In this document: positions 7,587 to 17,200 of the stretch, one piece after another | Layout: every line of letters begins with the position of its first letter | How positions within the stretch are numbered: position 1 is the stretch's first letter | DNA from: Paludibacter propionicigenes | GTDB lineage: Bacteria; Bacteroidota; Bacteroidia; Bacteroidales; JAFGXI01 | DNA length: 32,011 nt | Assembly: GCA_020721655.1 (NCBI GenBank) | Contig: DYMG01000027.1 | Span: 1 to 32,011 of the forward strand | Direction: 5' to 3' | The notes under the pieces: model-generated | Databases searched by the model: none | Told to the model about the DNA's origin: nothing | The model's input: only the letters and a program-made list of their open reading frames with translations | Translations under genes and position numbers: made by a program

Positions 7587-7826
7587 TTACTCTGTAAGGT
7601 TATAGTCTATAATCATTTTTTCGAAATCGGAAATACTTTTTTCCAACTCAAACTCTGTTACATTATATTTTTTAATAAGTGTTTTCATTATTTCTTCTTT
7701 CGATTTGGTTTCTCGATATAATTTTAAAATTTCTACACCAATTGTATTTAGTGAGAAACTTTCGCCACTAACAGGGTTAAATACAAAACCTGTATCGCTT
7801 ATTGCTATGTCTTTTTTTATTTTCAT
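7587..7826 (-). CDS. PqqD-like small protein (RRE fold)
   Basis: A 79-residue protein with the PqqD/RRE pattern: an N-terminal beta-hairpin (about 5-27, IAISDTGFVFNPVSGESFSL), then helices beginning NTIGVEILKLYRETKSKEEIM and ending LEKSISDFEKMI. PqqD-like domains normally bind a precursor peptide and present it to a modifying enzyme. It is the first gene of the operon with the ATP-grasp ligase and the decarboxylase. No RiPP precursor gene is visible nearby. The protein ends in Glu (NLTE), which leaves open that it is itself a carrier or substrate, as amino-group carrier proteins are for ATP-grasp ligases. That idea is inference. The ATG at 7826 is the natural start; no clear promoter motif is visible upstream. 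Confidence 0.83.
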   Translation of the reverse strand: MKIKKDIAISDTGFVFNPVSGESFSLNTIGVEILKLYRETKSKEEIMKTLIKKYNVTEFELEKSISDFEKMIIDYNLTE

Positions 7827-7920
7827 TACATTAAAATTTAAAAATTAATTTTATGTTACAAAAAAAAGCCAAAAAACAGATAAATATTTATAGAATTTAG
7901 TTAATGTTTTATAATATTAT

Positions 7921-7928
7921 TACATTTG
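7921..7928 (+). promoter_or_regulatory. Putative -7 promoter element of the cysteine peptidase/lipB transcript
   Basis: TACATTTG matches the Bacteroidota -7 consensus TAnnTTTG and lies 24 bases before the ATG at 7952. A TTAG at 7897-7900, 20 bases upstream, is a possible degenerate -33 element. The 125-base region is shared with the divergent PqqD-like operon. Confidence 0.55.
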
Positions 7929-7951
7929 CTTAAATAATAAATTTTATAAAA

Positions 7952-9352
7952 ATGGCTATAAATAAATTTTTCAGTTTTTTTCTTTTAGTAATATTAATTT
8001 CTTTAAATAACAATATGAAAGCTCAACAAACAATAAGCGAAAAAGAATTACAAGAAATAAAAAAAGGCTACGATGCTAACAATAGCTATCTAAAAGCTGT
8101 TACAAATGCTGTATCGAATAACGATATTAGAGATTTAGCATTGAACCGCAAAAATGTTGGTATTGTTGATGGCGACTTTAAATATAAAGTTAGTGTTAAG
8201 GGTATTACAGACCAGAAAAGTTCTGGACGTTGCTGGATGTTTACCGGATTAAACGTTTTGCGTCCAAAAGTTCAAGATGTTTTTAATGTAAACGAGTTTT
8301 ATTTTTCGCAGAACTATTTGTATTTCTGGGATATTTTAGAAAAATCGAATTTATTTTTAGAGCAAATTTTAGTTACAGCCAATAAAGATATTGATAGTAG
8401 AGAGGTAAATCATTATTTTAAAAATCCGGTTAATGATGGAGGTGTTTGGAATTCGCTATCAAATGTAATTACCAAATACGGTGCAGTTCCACAAAGTGTA
8501 ATGCCCGAAACAAATTCGAGCAATAACACTTCAGCAATGATAAACATTATAAACACAAAATTACGCGAAGATGGCTTATTGCTTAGAGACGAAATGAATA
8601 AAGGAAACAAGGGTGTTAGAAATATTAAAATAAAAATGCTTGCCGATATTTATAAAATTCTTGCCATTAATTTAGGCGAACCACCAACAGAATTTATGTG
8701 GCGTTTTACCGATAAAGACGGCAAAACATCTGAATATAAAAAATACACCCCTAAAACCTTTTTTAACGAAGCGGTTTTAGATTTCGACCAAAATAACTAC
8801 GTTCTTTTTATGAACGACCCAACCAGAGAATATTACAAACTATATGAAATTGATATGGATAGAAATATTCAAGAAGGATTAAATTGGAAATATATTAATC
8901 TGCCTGCCAACGACATAAAAAAAATGGCTATTGAAAGCCTAAAAAATAATGATGCAATGTATGCTTCGTGCGATGTTGGAAAACAATTAGAAAAAAAATC
9001 GGGAATATTAGACCCAAATAATTTCGATTACGAAAGCCTTTTTAATGTAAAATTTGGAATGGATAAAAAACAACGAATTTTAACTTACGAAAGTGGTTCT
9101 ACTCACGGAATGGCTTTAGTTGCAGTAGATACCGATAATGATGAAAATCCTACAAAATGGATGTTCGAAAATTCATGGGGAAGTGCAAACGGACATAATG
9201 GCTATTTAATTTTTACCGATAATTGGTTCAACGAATATTTATTTAGACTTGTAATACTAAAAAAATATGTTGACCCTAAAACACTAAAAATACTTGAACA
9301 AAAACCTATTCTTTTGCCAGCTTGGGACCCAATGTTTAGTGCCGACGAATAA
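7952..9352 (+). CDS. Exported bleomycin hydrolase/aminopeptidase C-like cysteine peptidase (family C1)
   Basis: A 466-residue papain-fold peptidase of the bleomycin hydrolase/PepC group. The three catalytic residues are visible: Cys94 in KSSGRCWMF, His385 in GSTHGMALV and Asn407 in MFENSWGS. The Asn-Asp-rich middle part and overall length fit PepC-like enzymes. Unlike cytoplasmic PepC, it starts with a hydrophobic signal peptide (about residues 1-24, ending NMKAQ), so it should act in the periplasm or outside. Classical members are aminopeptidases controlled by their C-terminus; here the C-terminus is MFSADE. lipB follows after 8 bases on the same strand. It diverges from the PqqD-like operon, so a link to that system is possible but unproven. 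Confidence 0.9.
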   Translation: MAINKFFSFFLLVILISLNNNMKAQQTISEKELQEIKKGYDANNSYLKAVTNAVSNNDIRDLALNRKNVGIVDGDFKYKVSVKGITDQKSSGRCWMFTGLNVLRPKVQDVFNVNEFYFSQNYLYFWDILEKSNLFLEQILVTANKDIDSREVNHYFKNPVNDGGVWNSLSNVITKYGAVPQSVMPETNSSNNTSAMINIINTKLREDGLLLRDEMNKGNKGVRNIKIKMLADIYKILAINLGEPPTEFMWRFTDKDGKTSEYKKYTPKTFFNEAVLDFDQNNYVLFMNDPTREYYKLYEIDMDRNIQEGLNWKYINLPANDIKKMAIESLKNNDAMYASCDVGKQLEKKSGILDPNNFDYESLFNVKFGMDKKQRILTYESGSTHGMALVAVDTDNDENPTKWMFENSWGSANGHNGYLIFTDNWFNEYLFRLVILKKYVDPKTLKILEQKPILLPAWDPMFSADE

Positions 9353-9360
9353 ACCACTTA

Positions 9361-10053
9361 ATGCAAAACGAAATAAAATATCACAATTTAGGATTATTAA
9401 AATATTCCGAAGTTTGGGCTATTCAAAAAACAATTTTTGACAACAAGGTTAAAGCAAAAGGTCAGAAAATAGTTCCTACAATTGAAAATGATTTATTATT
9501 ATGTGAACACCATCATGTTTATACTTTAGGAAAATCGGGCGAACAAAATAATTTACTTATTAACGATGAGTTTTTAAAATCTATTTCGGCAGAATATTTT
9601 AAAATAGATAGAGGTGGTGATATTACTTATCACGGTCCGGGACAAATTGTAGGATACCCTATTTTAGATTTAGAACAATTTAATATGCTTGCAAAAAAAT
9701 ATATCTATAATTTGGAGCAAGTAATTATTAATGTTTTAAAAGAATATGGAATAAACTCTGAACGATTAGAGGGTGCAACTGGCGTTTGGTTAGATACAAA
9801 CGCACCTTCTAAAACCAGAAAAATTTGTGCAATTGGCGTAAAGGTTAGCCGTTGGGTTTCTATGCACGGATTTGCATTTAATGTAAACACCGATTTAAAT
9901 TATTTTAACTACATAAACCCTTGTGGCTTTACCGAAAAAGGTGTAACCTCTTTAAACAAAGAATTGGGAGAAACTATTGATATTAAAGATGTTACAGTAA
10001 AATTATTACACCATTTTTCAATAATTTTCAATTCAAAATTAATAGGACAATAG
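9361..10053 (+). CDS. lipB: Lipoyl(octanoyl) transferase
   Basis: Transfers the octanoyl group from octanoyl-ACP to the lipoyl domains of 2-oxoacid dehydrogenases and the glycine cleavage H protein, before LipA inserts sulphur. The hallmark RGGDITYHGPGQIVGYP lies at residues 84-100. The catalytic lysine is K154 in RKICAIGVKV, the conserved HGFAFNVN follows at 169-176, and the acyl-carrying Cys188 is in INPCGFTEKGVTSL. Length 230 is normal. It starts 8 bases after the cysteine peptidase gene and is probably translated from the same transcript. A separate lipoate ligase (lplA) lies at 25767-26741. Confidence 0.95.
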   Translation: MQNEIKYHNLGLLKYSEVWAIQKTIFDNKVKAKGQKIVPTIENDLLLCEHHHVYTLGKSGEQNNLLINDEFLKSISAEYFKIDRGGDITYHGPGQIVGYPILDLEQFNMLAKKYIYNLEQVIINVLKEYGINSERLEGATGVWLDTNAPSKTRKICAIGVKVSRWVSMHGFAFNVNTDLNYFNYINPCGFTEKGVTSLNKELGETIDIKDVTVKLLHHFSIIFNSKLIGQ

Positions 10054-10067
10054 ATTTAAGTATAGGT

Positions 10068-10190
10068 TGTAATACCGATTTTATTTTAAATATAGGCGAA
10101 TTATAAAATATGATTCTCCTGTTTCAGGACAGATTGATGAATAGTATTGATATATTGCCATTTATCAAAGTGTGATTTTTCACACTATCA
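10068..10190. repeat. Hairpin-rich intergenic region between convergent lipB and the LruC gene
   Basis: The 208-base gap between two converging genes starts with TAATACCGAT (from 10070), the same string that opens the repeat at 31921. It contains the hairpins TCCTG/CAGGA (10117-10129) and AGTGTGA/TCACACT (10169-10186). It may serve both genes as a terminator zone. The AATACCGA end suggests membership of the intergenic repeat family described for other gaps. No coding region is seen. Confidence 0.5.
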
Positions 10191-10261
10191 AAATTAAGAT
10201 ACTTTCTATCGAAACAAAAAAAATACAAAGCCTAAAAATTTTAGAAAACATATATTTTTTA

Positions 10262-12385
10262 TTAACGATAAATATTGCTGTTATTTCTATACCCTGATAA
10301 GTCTTTATACCAATCTTTATATGAACTACCTGAACTTACTGCCCAATTTGCAAAAAATAAATGAGCTTGAGTAATTTGTGTTTTTTCTGTAGGATAATCA
10401 AAAGAACTAAAAGTGCCAAAAAACGTATTGCTTCCTTTTAAATATTTAGATTTATAATCGATAGAAGCCGATGTATTTATAATATTCATAGCCCAAGGTA
10501 AATTAGTAGTAGTTTTGTAATATCTACCTGTTATGGGATTACTATTATCGTTTCCCATTCCAAAAAAGTTTGGTGATGCTAAGTCTGTAGGTGGAAAATC
10601 GGGCAAATGTAATTCTTTTGTTCTATCATCATTAATAAAAATAAATGGGTTGTATGGAGCTAATCCAAACACATCAGCATTTATTGGATTAACAAAATTT
10701 ACAACTAAATGTATAGTATCTGATTCTCCTGTTTTACCTAAAATTGAAGTATTAATTCCAGCACTTCCTTGAGGATTAGTACCTGTAATATTGTGAAAAT
10801 TATCCCAAGCATCGTCAAAAACAATTAAAGTTGCTTTAGATTGAGCTAATTCTGTACCATTTCCAGCTAACGAAACAATTCCTTTTGTTAAATTGTAACC
10901 TGTGGCATTTTCTATAGAGCCAGGAGGAACAGATAATTGAAATCCAAAACCATTGTGATAGCTAGCACCGTTTGCTTTCACATAAAAATCAGCTTTTAGT
11001 TGTACCATTTCATTAGCCGCGTTTGTAATATTTATAAATCTATAATCGACAATCATATCGTTGAAATCAAAATCGCCTTTATATGGCCACAAGTCTTCAA
11101 AAGCTAATGACCCATAAGTGTTTTCGTTTGGAAAATAATTATTGAACGCCTTGTCTATGTCGTTAGGGTAATCGTCGAAATTGTCAGGAACGCCGTCACC
11201 ATCAGTATCTTGGTCGGTGTAATTTATATTAGGCATTGATGAGTAATTTATAGCTTCAACAGGGTTGCTGGTTAAATAAAAAACAGCATCATTAAAATCG
11301 TCGTCAGAGCCACTTATTCTATTTAGGTCTTCAAAACCTAAAAGCACTAAGTTTCTTCCGGGGTCCATAATAAGAACATTATGTTGTTTTTTTGCATCGT
11401 CGGCTTCAGGGTTTAACCATTTATCGGAATAAAATTTTGGAGCATTTATATTGACAGTTCCATTAAAAGCATTTTGAAAAAGTGCCCATCCAATTTTTGT
11501 TCCTGGTTGAAAATGTCCAATATTAACTTTATTGCCCGAATATAAACCGCCTCCGCTGTTGTGAAAACTTACATTTGGAAATATAACTATTAGGGAGTCT
11601 ATGTCTTCTGTGGTTGCTGGCGGGTCATTTTCTGGGTAAACGTAAAAAGCAAGCACATTTTTGTAGCCTGCACCTTCGTGAACAAATGTAAGCCACACAT
11701 CTGCTTCTTGAGTAACGAGAAGTGTTGTTTGATTACCTTGCTCTAAATATTCTGGGTTATATGTTGGAACAGGTTTTTGTTCGGGTAATGTTGCATTTAT
11801 ATCGTTTAACAAATTTCCGTCTAGCACATCGTTAGGTGTTTCTAAATATGTAGGAACTCCTGTTGTTGTGTATGTTCCTAAATACTTAACTGGTACAGAT
11901 TTAGCAGACATAGTTTTAGGAAAAATAATATTCCCCGAATTTGTTTTTTTATATTCTTGTGTTCCTCCAAATGTATATGCTAAATTGTTTGAATTTTTGT
12001 CAATTTTTACCATATTTGATAAACCTATATAATTTGTTCCCACATATAAATTTTTGGAGAAGCTAGCTAATGGAAATTTAACTGTATAAACCCCACTGTA
12101 GTTTGTTGCTCCCGAGCACATTATAAATCCTCCCGAATCTGGGTGAGCTGTATAAACATCAAAACGCACGTTTTTAATAGGGTTATTTAAATTGTCTAAT
12201 GATTTTATTGTTAATGTAACATCGTCGGTTGTTTTATAATCAAAATCTGGGCTAATTATTAATTCATCAATTTGGTTTGATATTATTGGAGTTTCATCTG
12301 GTTCAACAATATAAGCTTCTTTTTTGCATGAAGATAAAATAAAAATAACACACACAGATATAATAAACGCTACATTTGTTTTCAT
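10262..12385 (-). CDS. LruC-domain lipoprotein with DUF4114 region
   Basis: A 707-residue surface lipoprotein. The signal peptide ends FILSSC with the lipobox Cys at residue 20, followed by KKEA. An Ig-like or carboxypeptidase-regulatory-like beta region covers about 40-125. A DUF4114-type domain covers about 285-372 (WALFQNAFNG, LVLLGFEDLN, DDDFNDAVFYL). A calcium-type DTDGDGVPDNFDDYPND motif at 393-409 resembles thrombospondin type 3 repeats. The LruC domain (about 415-690) begins AFNNYFPNENTYGSLAFEDLWPYKGDFDFNDMIVDY. LruC domains were named from a Leptospira surface protein and are common in Bacteroidota; the molecular role is not established. It is probably anchored in the outer membrane. 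A TACTTTTA -7-like motif at 12403-12410 is a possible promoter. Confidence 0.87.
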   Translation of the reverse strand: MKTNVAFIISVCVIFILSSCKKEAYIVEPDETPIISNQIDELIISPDFDYKTTDDVTLTIKSLDNLNNPIKNVRFDVYTAHPDSGGFIMCSGATNYSGVYTVKFPLASFSKNLYVGTNYIGLSNMVKIDKNSNNLAYTFGGTQEYKKTNSGNIIFPKTMSAKSVPVKYLGTYTTTGVPTYLETPNDVLDGNLLNDINATLPEQKPVPTYNPEYLEQGNQTTLLVTQEADVWLTFVHEGAGYKNVLAFYVYPENDPPATTEDIDSLIVIFPNVSFHNSGGGLYSGNKVNIGHFQPGTKIGWALFQNAFNGTVNINAPKFYSDKWLNPEADDAKKQHNVLIMDPGRNLVLLGFEDLNRISGSDDDFNDAVFYLTSNPVEAINYSSMPNINYTDQDTDGDGVPDNFDDYPNDIDKAFNNYFPNENTYGSLAFEDLWPYKGDFDFNDMIVDYRFINITNAANEMVQLKADFYVKANGASYHNGFGFQLSVPPGSIENATGYNLTKGIVSLAGNGTELAQSKATLIVFDDAWDNFHNITGTNPQGSAGINTSILGKTGESDTIHLVVNFVNPINADVFGLAPYNPFIFINDDRTKELHLPDFPPTDLASPNFFGMGNDNSNPITGRYYKTTTNLPWAMNIINTSASIDYKSKYLKGSNTFFGTFSSFDYPTEKTQITQAHLFFANWAVSSGSSYKDWYKDLSGYRNNSNIYR

Positions 12386-12420
12386 AGTTCTTAGATTTTA
12401 TCTAAAAGTACCGTCTATGC

Positions 12421-12450
12421 ATAAAAAAAAAAGGGTTTTTATACCCATTT
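12421..12450 (-). terminator. Probable terminator of the MORN-repeat gene
   Basis: On the minus strand GGGT, a short loop and ACCC are followed by a T-run (an A-run on the plus strand, 12423-12432). The stem is short. It lies 25 bases after the stop of the MORN gene at 12475. Confidence 0.5.
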
Positions 12451-12474
12451 TTGTCAATTTATTTTTAAAAGTTT

Positions 12475-14223
12475 TTATTTTTTTAGTTCATTAACTATAA
12501 CATTCGTAGGTACATTGTTTTTAAAAGTTGCTTCGTAGGTAATTTTACCGCCTTTTTCGTAATAAATCATTTTACCGTTTTTTATTCCTTTTTTATAGTT
12601 TACAATGCTACGAATTCCTCCGTAATCGAACCATTCTGTCCAAGTTCCGTGAGGTTCGCCTTTATCGTTATATGTTTCTTGTCGCATTTTAGTACCGTGT
12701 TCGTCAAAATAGTCCCACACTCCTATTTTTAAATTATCTTTAAATTGCCCTTGTACATTAATTTTACCTTCTTCTGTCCAACGTTTAAATTCTCCTTGAT
12801 ATACTGAATCTATTTTTGTTTCTAAAAGTAGGTCATTTCCATTTTTGTACCAATAGTGAGCTGTACTGTCTTGTATTCCATTTTTGTAATAAATTTCGTA
12901 TTTTTTTCCCCCATTATCGAACCAAGCTTGCCATTTGTTAGTCATTACGCCTTCTTGAAAAAAGCCTTGCATTTTTTTTTCGCCATTTTCGTACCATTCT
13001 GTCCATTCTCCGTTTTCGTTTCCTTGGTTAAATGTTCCGGTTTTAAATATGCGTTTATTTTCGAAATAATATTCCCATTTTCCGTTTTTTATGCCATCTA
13101 CATAGTTTCCTTTTTTCCAAATTTCGCTGTTGCCGTACCACCAAGTCCAACTTCCATTCATTTTGTCGTTTTTGTAGTAGCCTTCGTTTCCTTTTGTTCC
13201 ATCAGAACGCCAATAAGTCCAAAGTTCTTCTTGTAAATCATCTACAAAATAGCCTTCTATATCAAGTTTTCCTTCTTTGTTATACCATATAGCTTTTCCA
13301 TTTTTTTTACCATTACTGTAATTTAATATAGCTTCTGTATTACTATTTTCGTAATACATAATGTTTTCGCCATTTTTAACATCGTTAACAAAATTAGATT
13401 TTATTTTTATATTTCCGTTAGGGTAATAAAATTGCCATTCGCCGTCTTTTTTCTCGTTTATCATTTTTCCACGCATTTTAATAATGCCAGATTCAAACCA
13501 AATAATATTATCGCCTGTTTCATAATTTAGACTACTACGTTTTTCTCCTGTTTCGTACCACGATGTCCAACTTCCAATTCTTTTTCCATTGGCAAATTGT
13601 CCTTCTGTAAATTTTTTCCCATTGGCATACCAATATTCCCATTTTCCGTTTTCTTTTCCGCCAATGTATTCTCCTTTAGATTGTTTTTGTCCGTTTGCGT
13701 AATATTCTAAAGCAAAGCCTGTTCCGTTTGTAACTGTTTGATTTTCAGATTTATCCCATAAATTTACGAGCATAGGTATTTCTGCTCTATAATCGTACAT
13801 TTCTTCTTTTATTTTTTTTCCATTTTCGTAATAATAGGTCCATAAACTATCTTTATAACCCGATTTATATTTGCCAGTAATTTTAATATTTCCGTTTTCA
13901 AACCATTCGGTGTATTTTGATGTTTGCAATCCATAGTAATAGAATGTTTCTATCATTTTTTTACCATTCTTAAAGAATTTTTCAGTTTTGCCGTTTAGTG
14001 TTCCTTTGTAAAAATCGGCAGTTTGAATTAGATTTCCTTCTTTAGTCCAAAACTTCCAATTTCCATATTCTAAGCCGTATAAAAGTTCGCCTTCCGATTT
14101 TTTTTGTCCGGTTTCGTATTTAGATATAAATGTAAAAGCAGAATCGGTATTGTATTGCGAGAAAGTTGTACTAAATAATGCTAAAAGAGTTAATAACGCT
14201 AAGCTAAATTTATTTTTTATCAT
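12475..14223 (-). CDS. Exported MORN-repeat variant protein
   Basis: A 582-residue protein. After a signal peptide (about 1-22, MIKNKFSLALLTLLALFSTTF), it consists almost wholly of MORN_2-type repeats of about 22-25 residues. These have the form NGKW-x-YW-x-NG-x-K, as in ENGKWEYWYANGKKFTEGQF and KNGKWEYYFENKRIFKTGTF. The repeats run from about residue 35 to 570 and should form an extended beta ribbon. Automatic pipelines often name such proteins YwqK antitoxin; nothing here supports a toxin-antitoxin role. It starts 12 bases after the stop of the large T9SS protein, so the two are probably one operon and the product may work with the secreted protein at the envelope. Ligand and function are unknown. 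Confidence 0.88.
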   Translation of the reverse strand: MIKNKFSLALLTLLALFSTTFSQYNTDSAFTFISKYETGQKKSEGELLYGLEYGNWKFWTKEGNLIQTADFYKGTLNGKTEKFFKNGKKMIETFYYYGLQTSKYTEWFENGNIKITGKYKSGYKDSLWTYYYENGKKIKEEMYDYRAEIPMLVNLWDKSENQTVTNGTGFALEYYANGQKQSKGEYIGGKENGKWEYWYANGKKFTEGQFANGKRIGSWTSWYETGEKRSSLNYETGDNIIWFESGIIKMRGKMINEKKDGEWQFYYPNGNIKIKSNFVNDVKNGENIMYYENSNTEAILNYSNGKKNGKAIWYNKEGKLDIEGYFVDDLQEELWTYWRSDGTKGNEGYYKNDKMNGSWTWWYGNSEIWKKGNYVDGIKNGKWEYYFENKRIFKTGTFNQGNENGEWTEWYENGEKKMQGFFQEGVMTNKWQAWFDNGGKKYEIYYKNGIQDSTAHYWYKNGNDLLLETKIDSVYQGEFKRWTEEGKINVQGQFKDNLKIGVWDYFDEHGTKMRQETYNDKGEPHGTWTEWFDYGGIRSIVNYKKGIKNGKMIYYEKGGKITYEATFKNNVPTNVIVNELKK

Positions 14224-14235
14224 ATTAATAGCAAT

Positions 14236-17200
14236 TTATTTTTCTATAATTAACTTGTTAATTAAAAAATTAGTGCCATCTATAATTTTAACGAAGTAAA
14301 TTCCATTTTCTAAATTAGAAACATCAATTTTTGTATTTAAATTGTTTATAGATGCAGATTGAATTATTTTTCCTGTAATATCGGTTATTTCTATTTTGCT
14401 ATTTATTAAATTTTTGTTTGAAGTATGAATAATTGTAAAATAAGTAGCGGGGTTTGGAAATATTTGAACATTATTGTTATTATAAATATTTTCAACATAA
14501 TTATCGTCTAAAACATTAATAATTGTGGTATCGCTTGCAGTGCAGCCCCCCAAAGAAACGAATAACCAAATTTGATTTTGTCCAATTTGTAAATCTTGAG
14601 CATTAAAAACTTGTTCGTTTGCATCAGAACCATTGTTCCAATAATATATATCAAAATTACTTGATGTTCCTAATATTATAGATTGGTCGCTAAATAATGT
14701 GTAAGATTCGTCGAAATAAACGCTAGGTGTTGGTTTTATTGTAACATTTAACGTATCGAAACTTGGGCAACCAAAACTATCAACAACATAAATTTTGTAA
14801 GCTCCTGTTTCTAAAGGGGTTATAAGGCTACCGTCTAAAGCATTATAATCCCACTTATAATAAGAGAAGCCCTCCGGAGCATTATATGATTCGCCTCTAC
14901 ATAAGGCTGTATCGGCATTTATGCCCAATAAAATAGCTTGGCGTAGCGAAATATAAATACTATCATTGTTTTGGCAACCATTTGTTGCTGTTAAAGTTAC
15001 GTAAATTGTCCGATTTGTAAGAATTTTAGTATTTATTTCTTGTGTTGTATCGCCAGTGCTCCATTGGTAAGTACCAGTTTCACCCCATACTTTTAAATCA
15101 ACAAATTCCGATTTACAAACGGAAGTGTCGTTTGAGGTAAAAATTTCGGGATTTGGCAATATTCTAACTGGCTGACTGTAAGCACTACCACAAGTACTGT
15201 CGGTTTCAACCACATAAGTTATAAAATAAATTCCTTCGCCGGGTGTTTGGGTTGGATTAAAAGTGTTATTTACAATACCTTCACCAAAAAAACTTCCACC
15301 ACTTGGAATTCCCATAAGTGTAACTGCATCGGAAGTGCTACAATATTCCATTCCTAAGCCAATAAAACCAACGCCACCTTGCGAAGTAGTTTGAACATTG
15401 GCATAAACAGTATCGGCATTTGAGCATAAATTGCTGTCGGTATATGTATAAATAATTTCGTGATTTCCTTCGCCTGCAAGTTGTGGATTAAAAATGTTCT
15501 GTGTTAGTCCGTTACCTGTAAAAACTCCACCTAAAGGCGATACCTCTAAAGTGTCTTGTTGCGAATAAGTGCAATATAAATTTTCGATTGGATTTATTGT
15601 TACAATTGGTAATTGATTTACTGATACAGTAATTTGAGCAGTATCTTTGCAACCTCCCAATGTTGTAATATAAGCATAGTAAGTTGTTTCAGAACTTGGT
15701 GTTATATTAATTGATTGAGTTGTTTCGCCTGTACTCCATATATAAGTACCTGTATCTCCAACAATTGTAAGGTTTAGAGGATTGTTAAAGCAAATAGTAG
15801 TGTCGTTTCCAATTGTTATATCCGGATTTTGTACAACAACATTTTGGTTATAAATAGCAGTACAACCATTTCCTTGAATTTGTTGATAAGTAATAGTGTG
15901 TAGCCCAACTCCTGCGTTTACTGGAGAAAATATGCTATCGGTAATACCATTACCTGTGAATGTTCCACCTGTTGGGTTTGGAGTAAGTGTATCGGCTTCT
16001 GAATTAATGCAATAAGCAGCATCTAAGCCTGTAAAATTTATAGCTGTAACATATTTTACATCTGTAATTTGTGTACTTGAATTACTACAACCGTTTATAT
16101 CGGTATAGTTATAAACAATGGTGTGAAAACCTGACAGATAATTTGGATTAAATTCTGTTCCAGAAATTCCGTTTCCTGAGAAAACTCCACCTGTTGGTGT
16201 TCCTGTTAATATTGTAGCCTCATCGTTTGAACAATATTCGGCATCTAAACCTGTAAAACTTACAGCAGGTATAGAATTTAGAGTTAAATTAATGTTTGCA
16301 GAGATAACTGTATCGCAAAAATTTGAAATTTTACAATAATATATTCCGGCATTAACATTTGTTAGGTTATATAAATGAATTGTATCGTCTATAGCCCAAT
16401 TAATTAAAGTTCCATCTTTATACCAATGATAAGTGTTATTAGTTCCCGAAGCTGAAACATACATTTTAATATTATTTCCTAAACAACTTGCTGTATCAGA
16501 AATTTGGGAGTTCAAAGCAACGTGTTCGTTAACAACCACATCAAAACTTGAAGAAATGGCATGTCCAAATTGGTTATAAACATCGCAATAATATGTTCCC
16601 GACCAGTTAGAGCTTATTGATGAGAAATTAAGTGTACTATTTGTAGAATCAACCAACTCAACACCATTTAAATACCAGCGATATGTTTGAGGGACAGAGC
16701 TTTCCGACACTATTTCAAGAGTTAAATTTTCACCTTCGCACAATTCTTGATTAGTTGGTTCAGTAATAATTAAAGGGAAAGCACCCCAACGAGCAAAAAA
16801 TTTACTTTCAAAAAGTTCAGCATTTTGAAATACGCCACCAATATAAACATCGCGTTCCATTCCAGTAATTGTAAATGCAGAACTATCTAAGCCACCGCCC
16901 ATATTATTCCAAAAAGTACCATTCCATTGAGCAATTCTTTTAGCCGGTTTTGTAGATGCGATGTCGAAAATTCCGCCGGCATATAAAATTCCATTGTAAA
17001 GTTTTAATGCGTAAACATCGTTATTAAAAGCACCACCTGCTGTTTTCCAAACGCTGTTGTCCCAACAAGCACAGCCAGTTTCTGTTAATGCACCAGCTTG
17101 TGTAAAATCGCCCCCAACAAAAAGCATACTATTAAAATATTCTAAAGCCCTAACTGTATCGTTTACCGATGTTGCCAATGCATTCCAATTAGTTCCGTCA

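Noticed and set aside
5164-7950. RiPP precursor peptide near the PqqD-like gene
   Set aside because: I looked for a short ORF with a leader-core pattern on both strands of the gaps 5071-5163 and 7827-7951 and saw none.
12475-14223. Toxin-antitoxin role for the MORN-repeat protein
   Set aside because: The YwqK antitoxin name is a pipeline habit. The protein has a signal peptide and no toxin partner is present.
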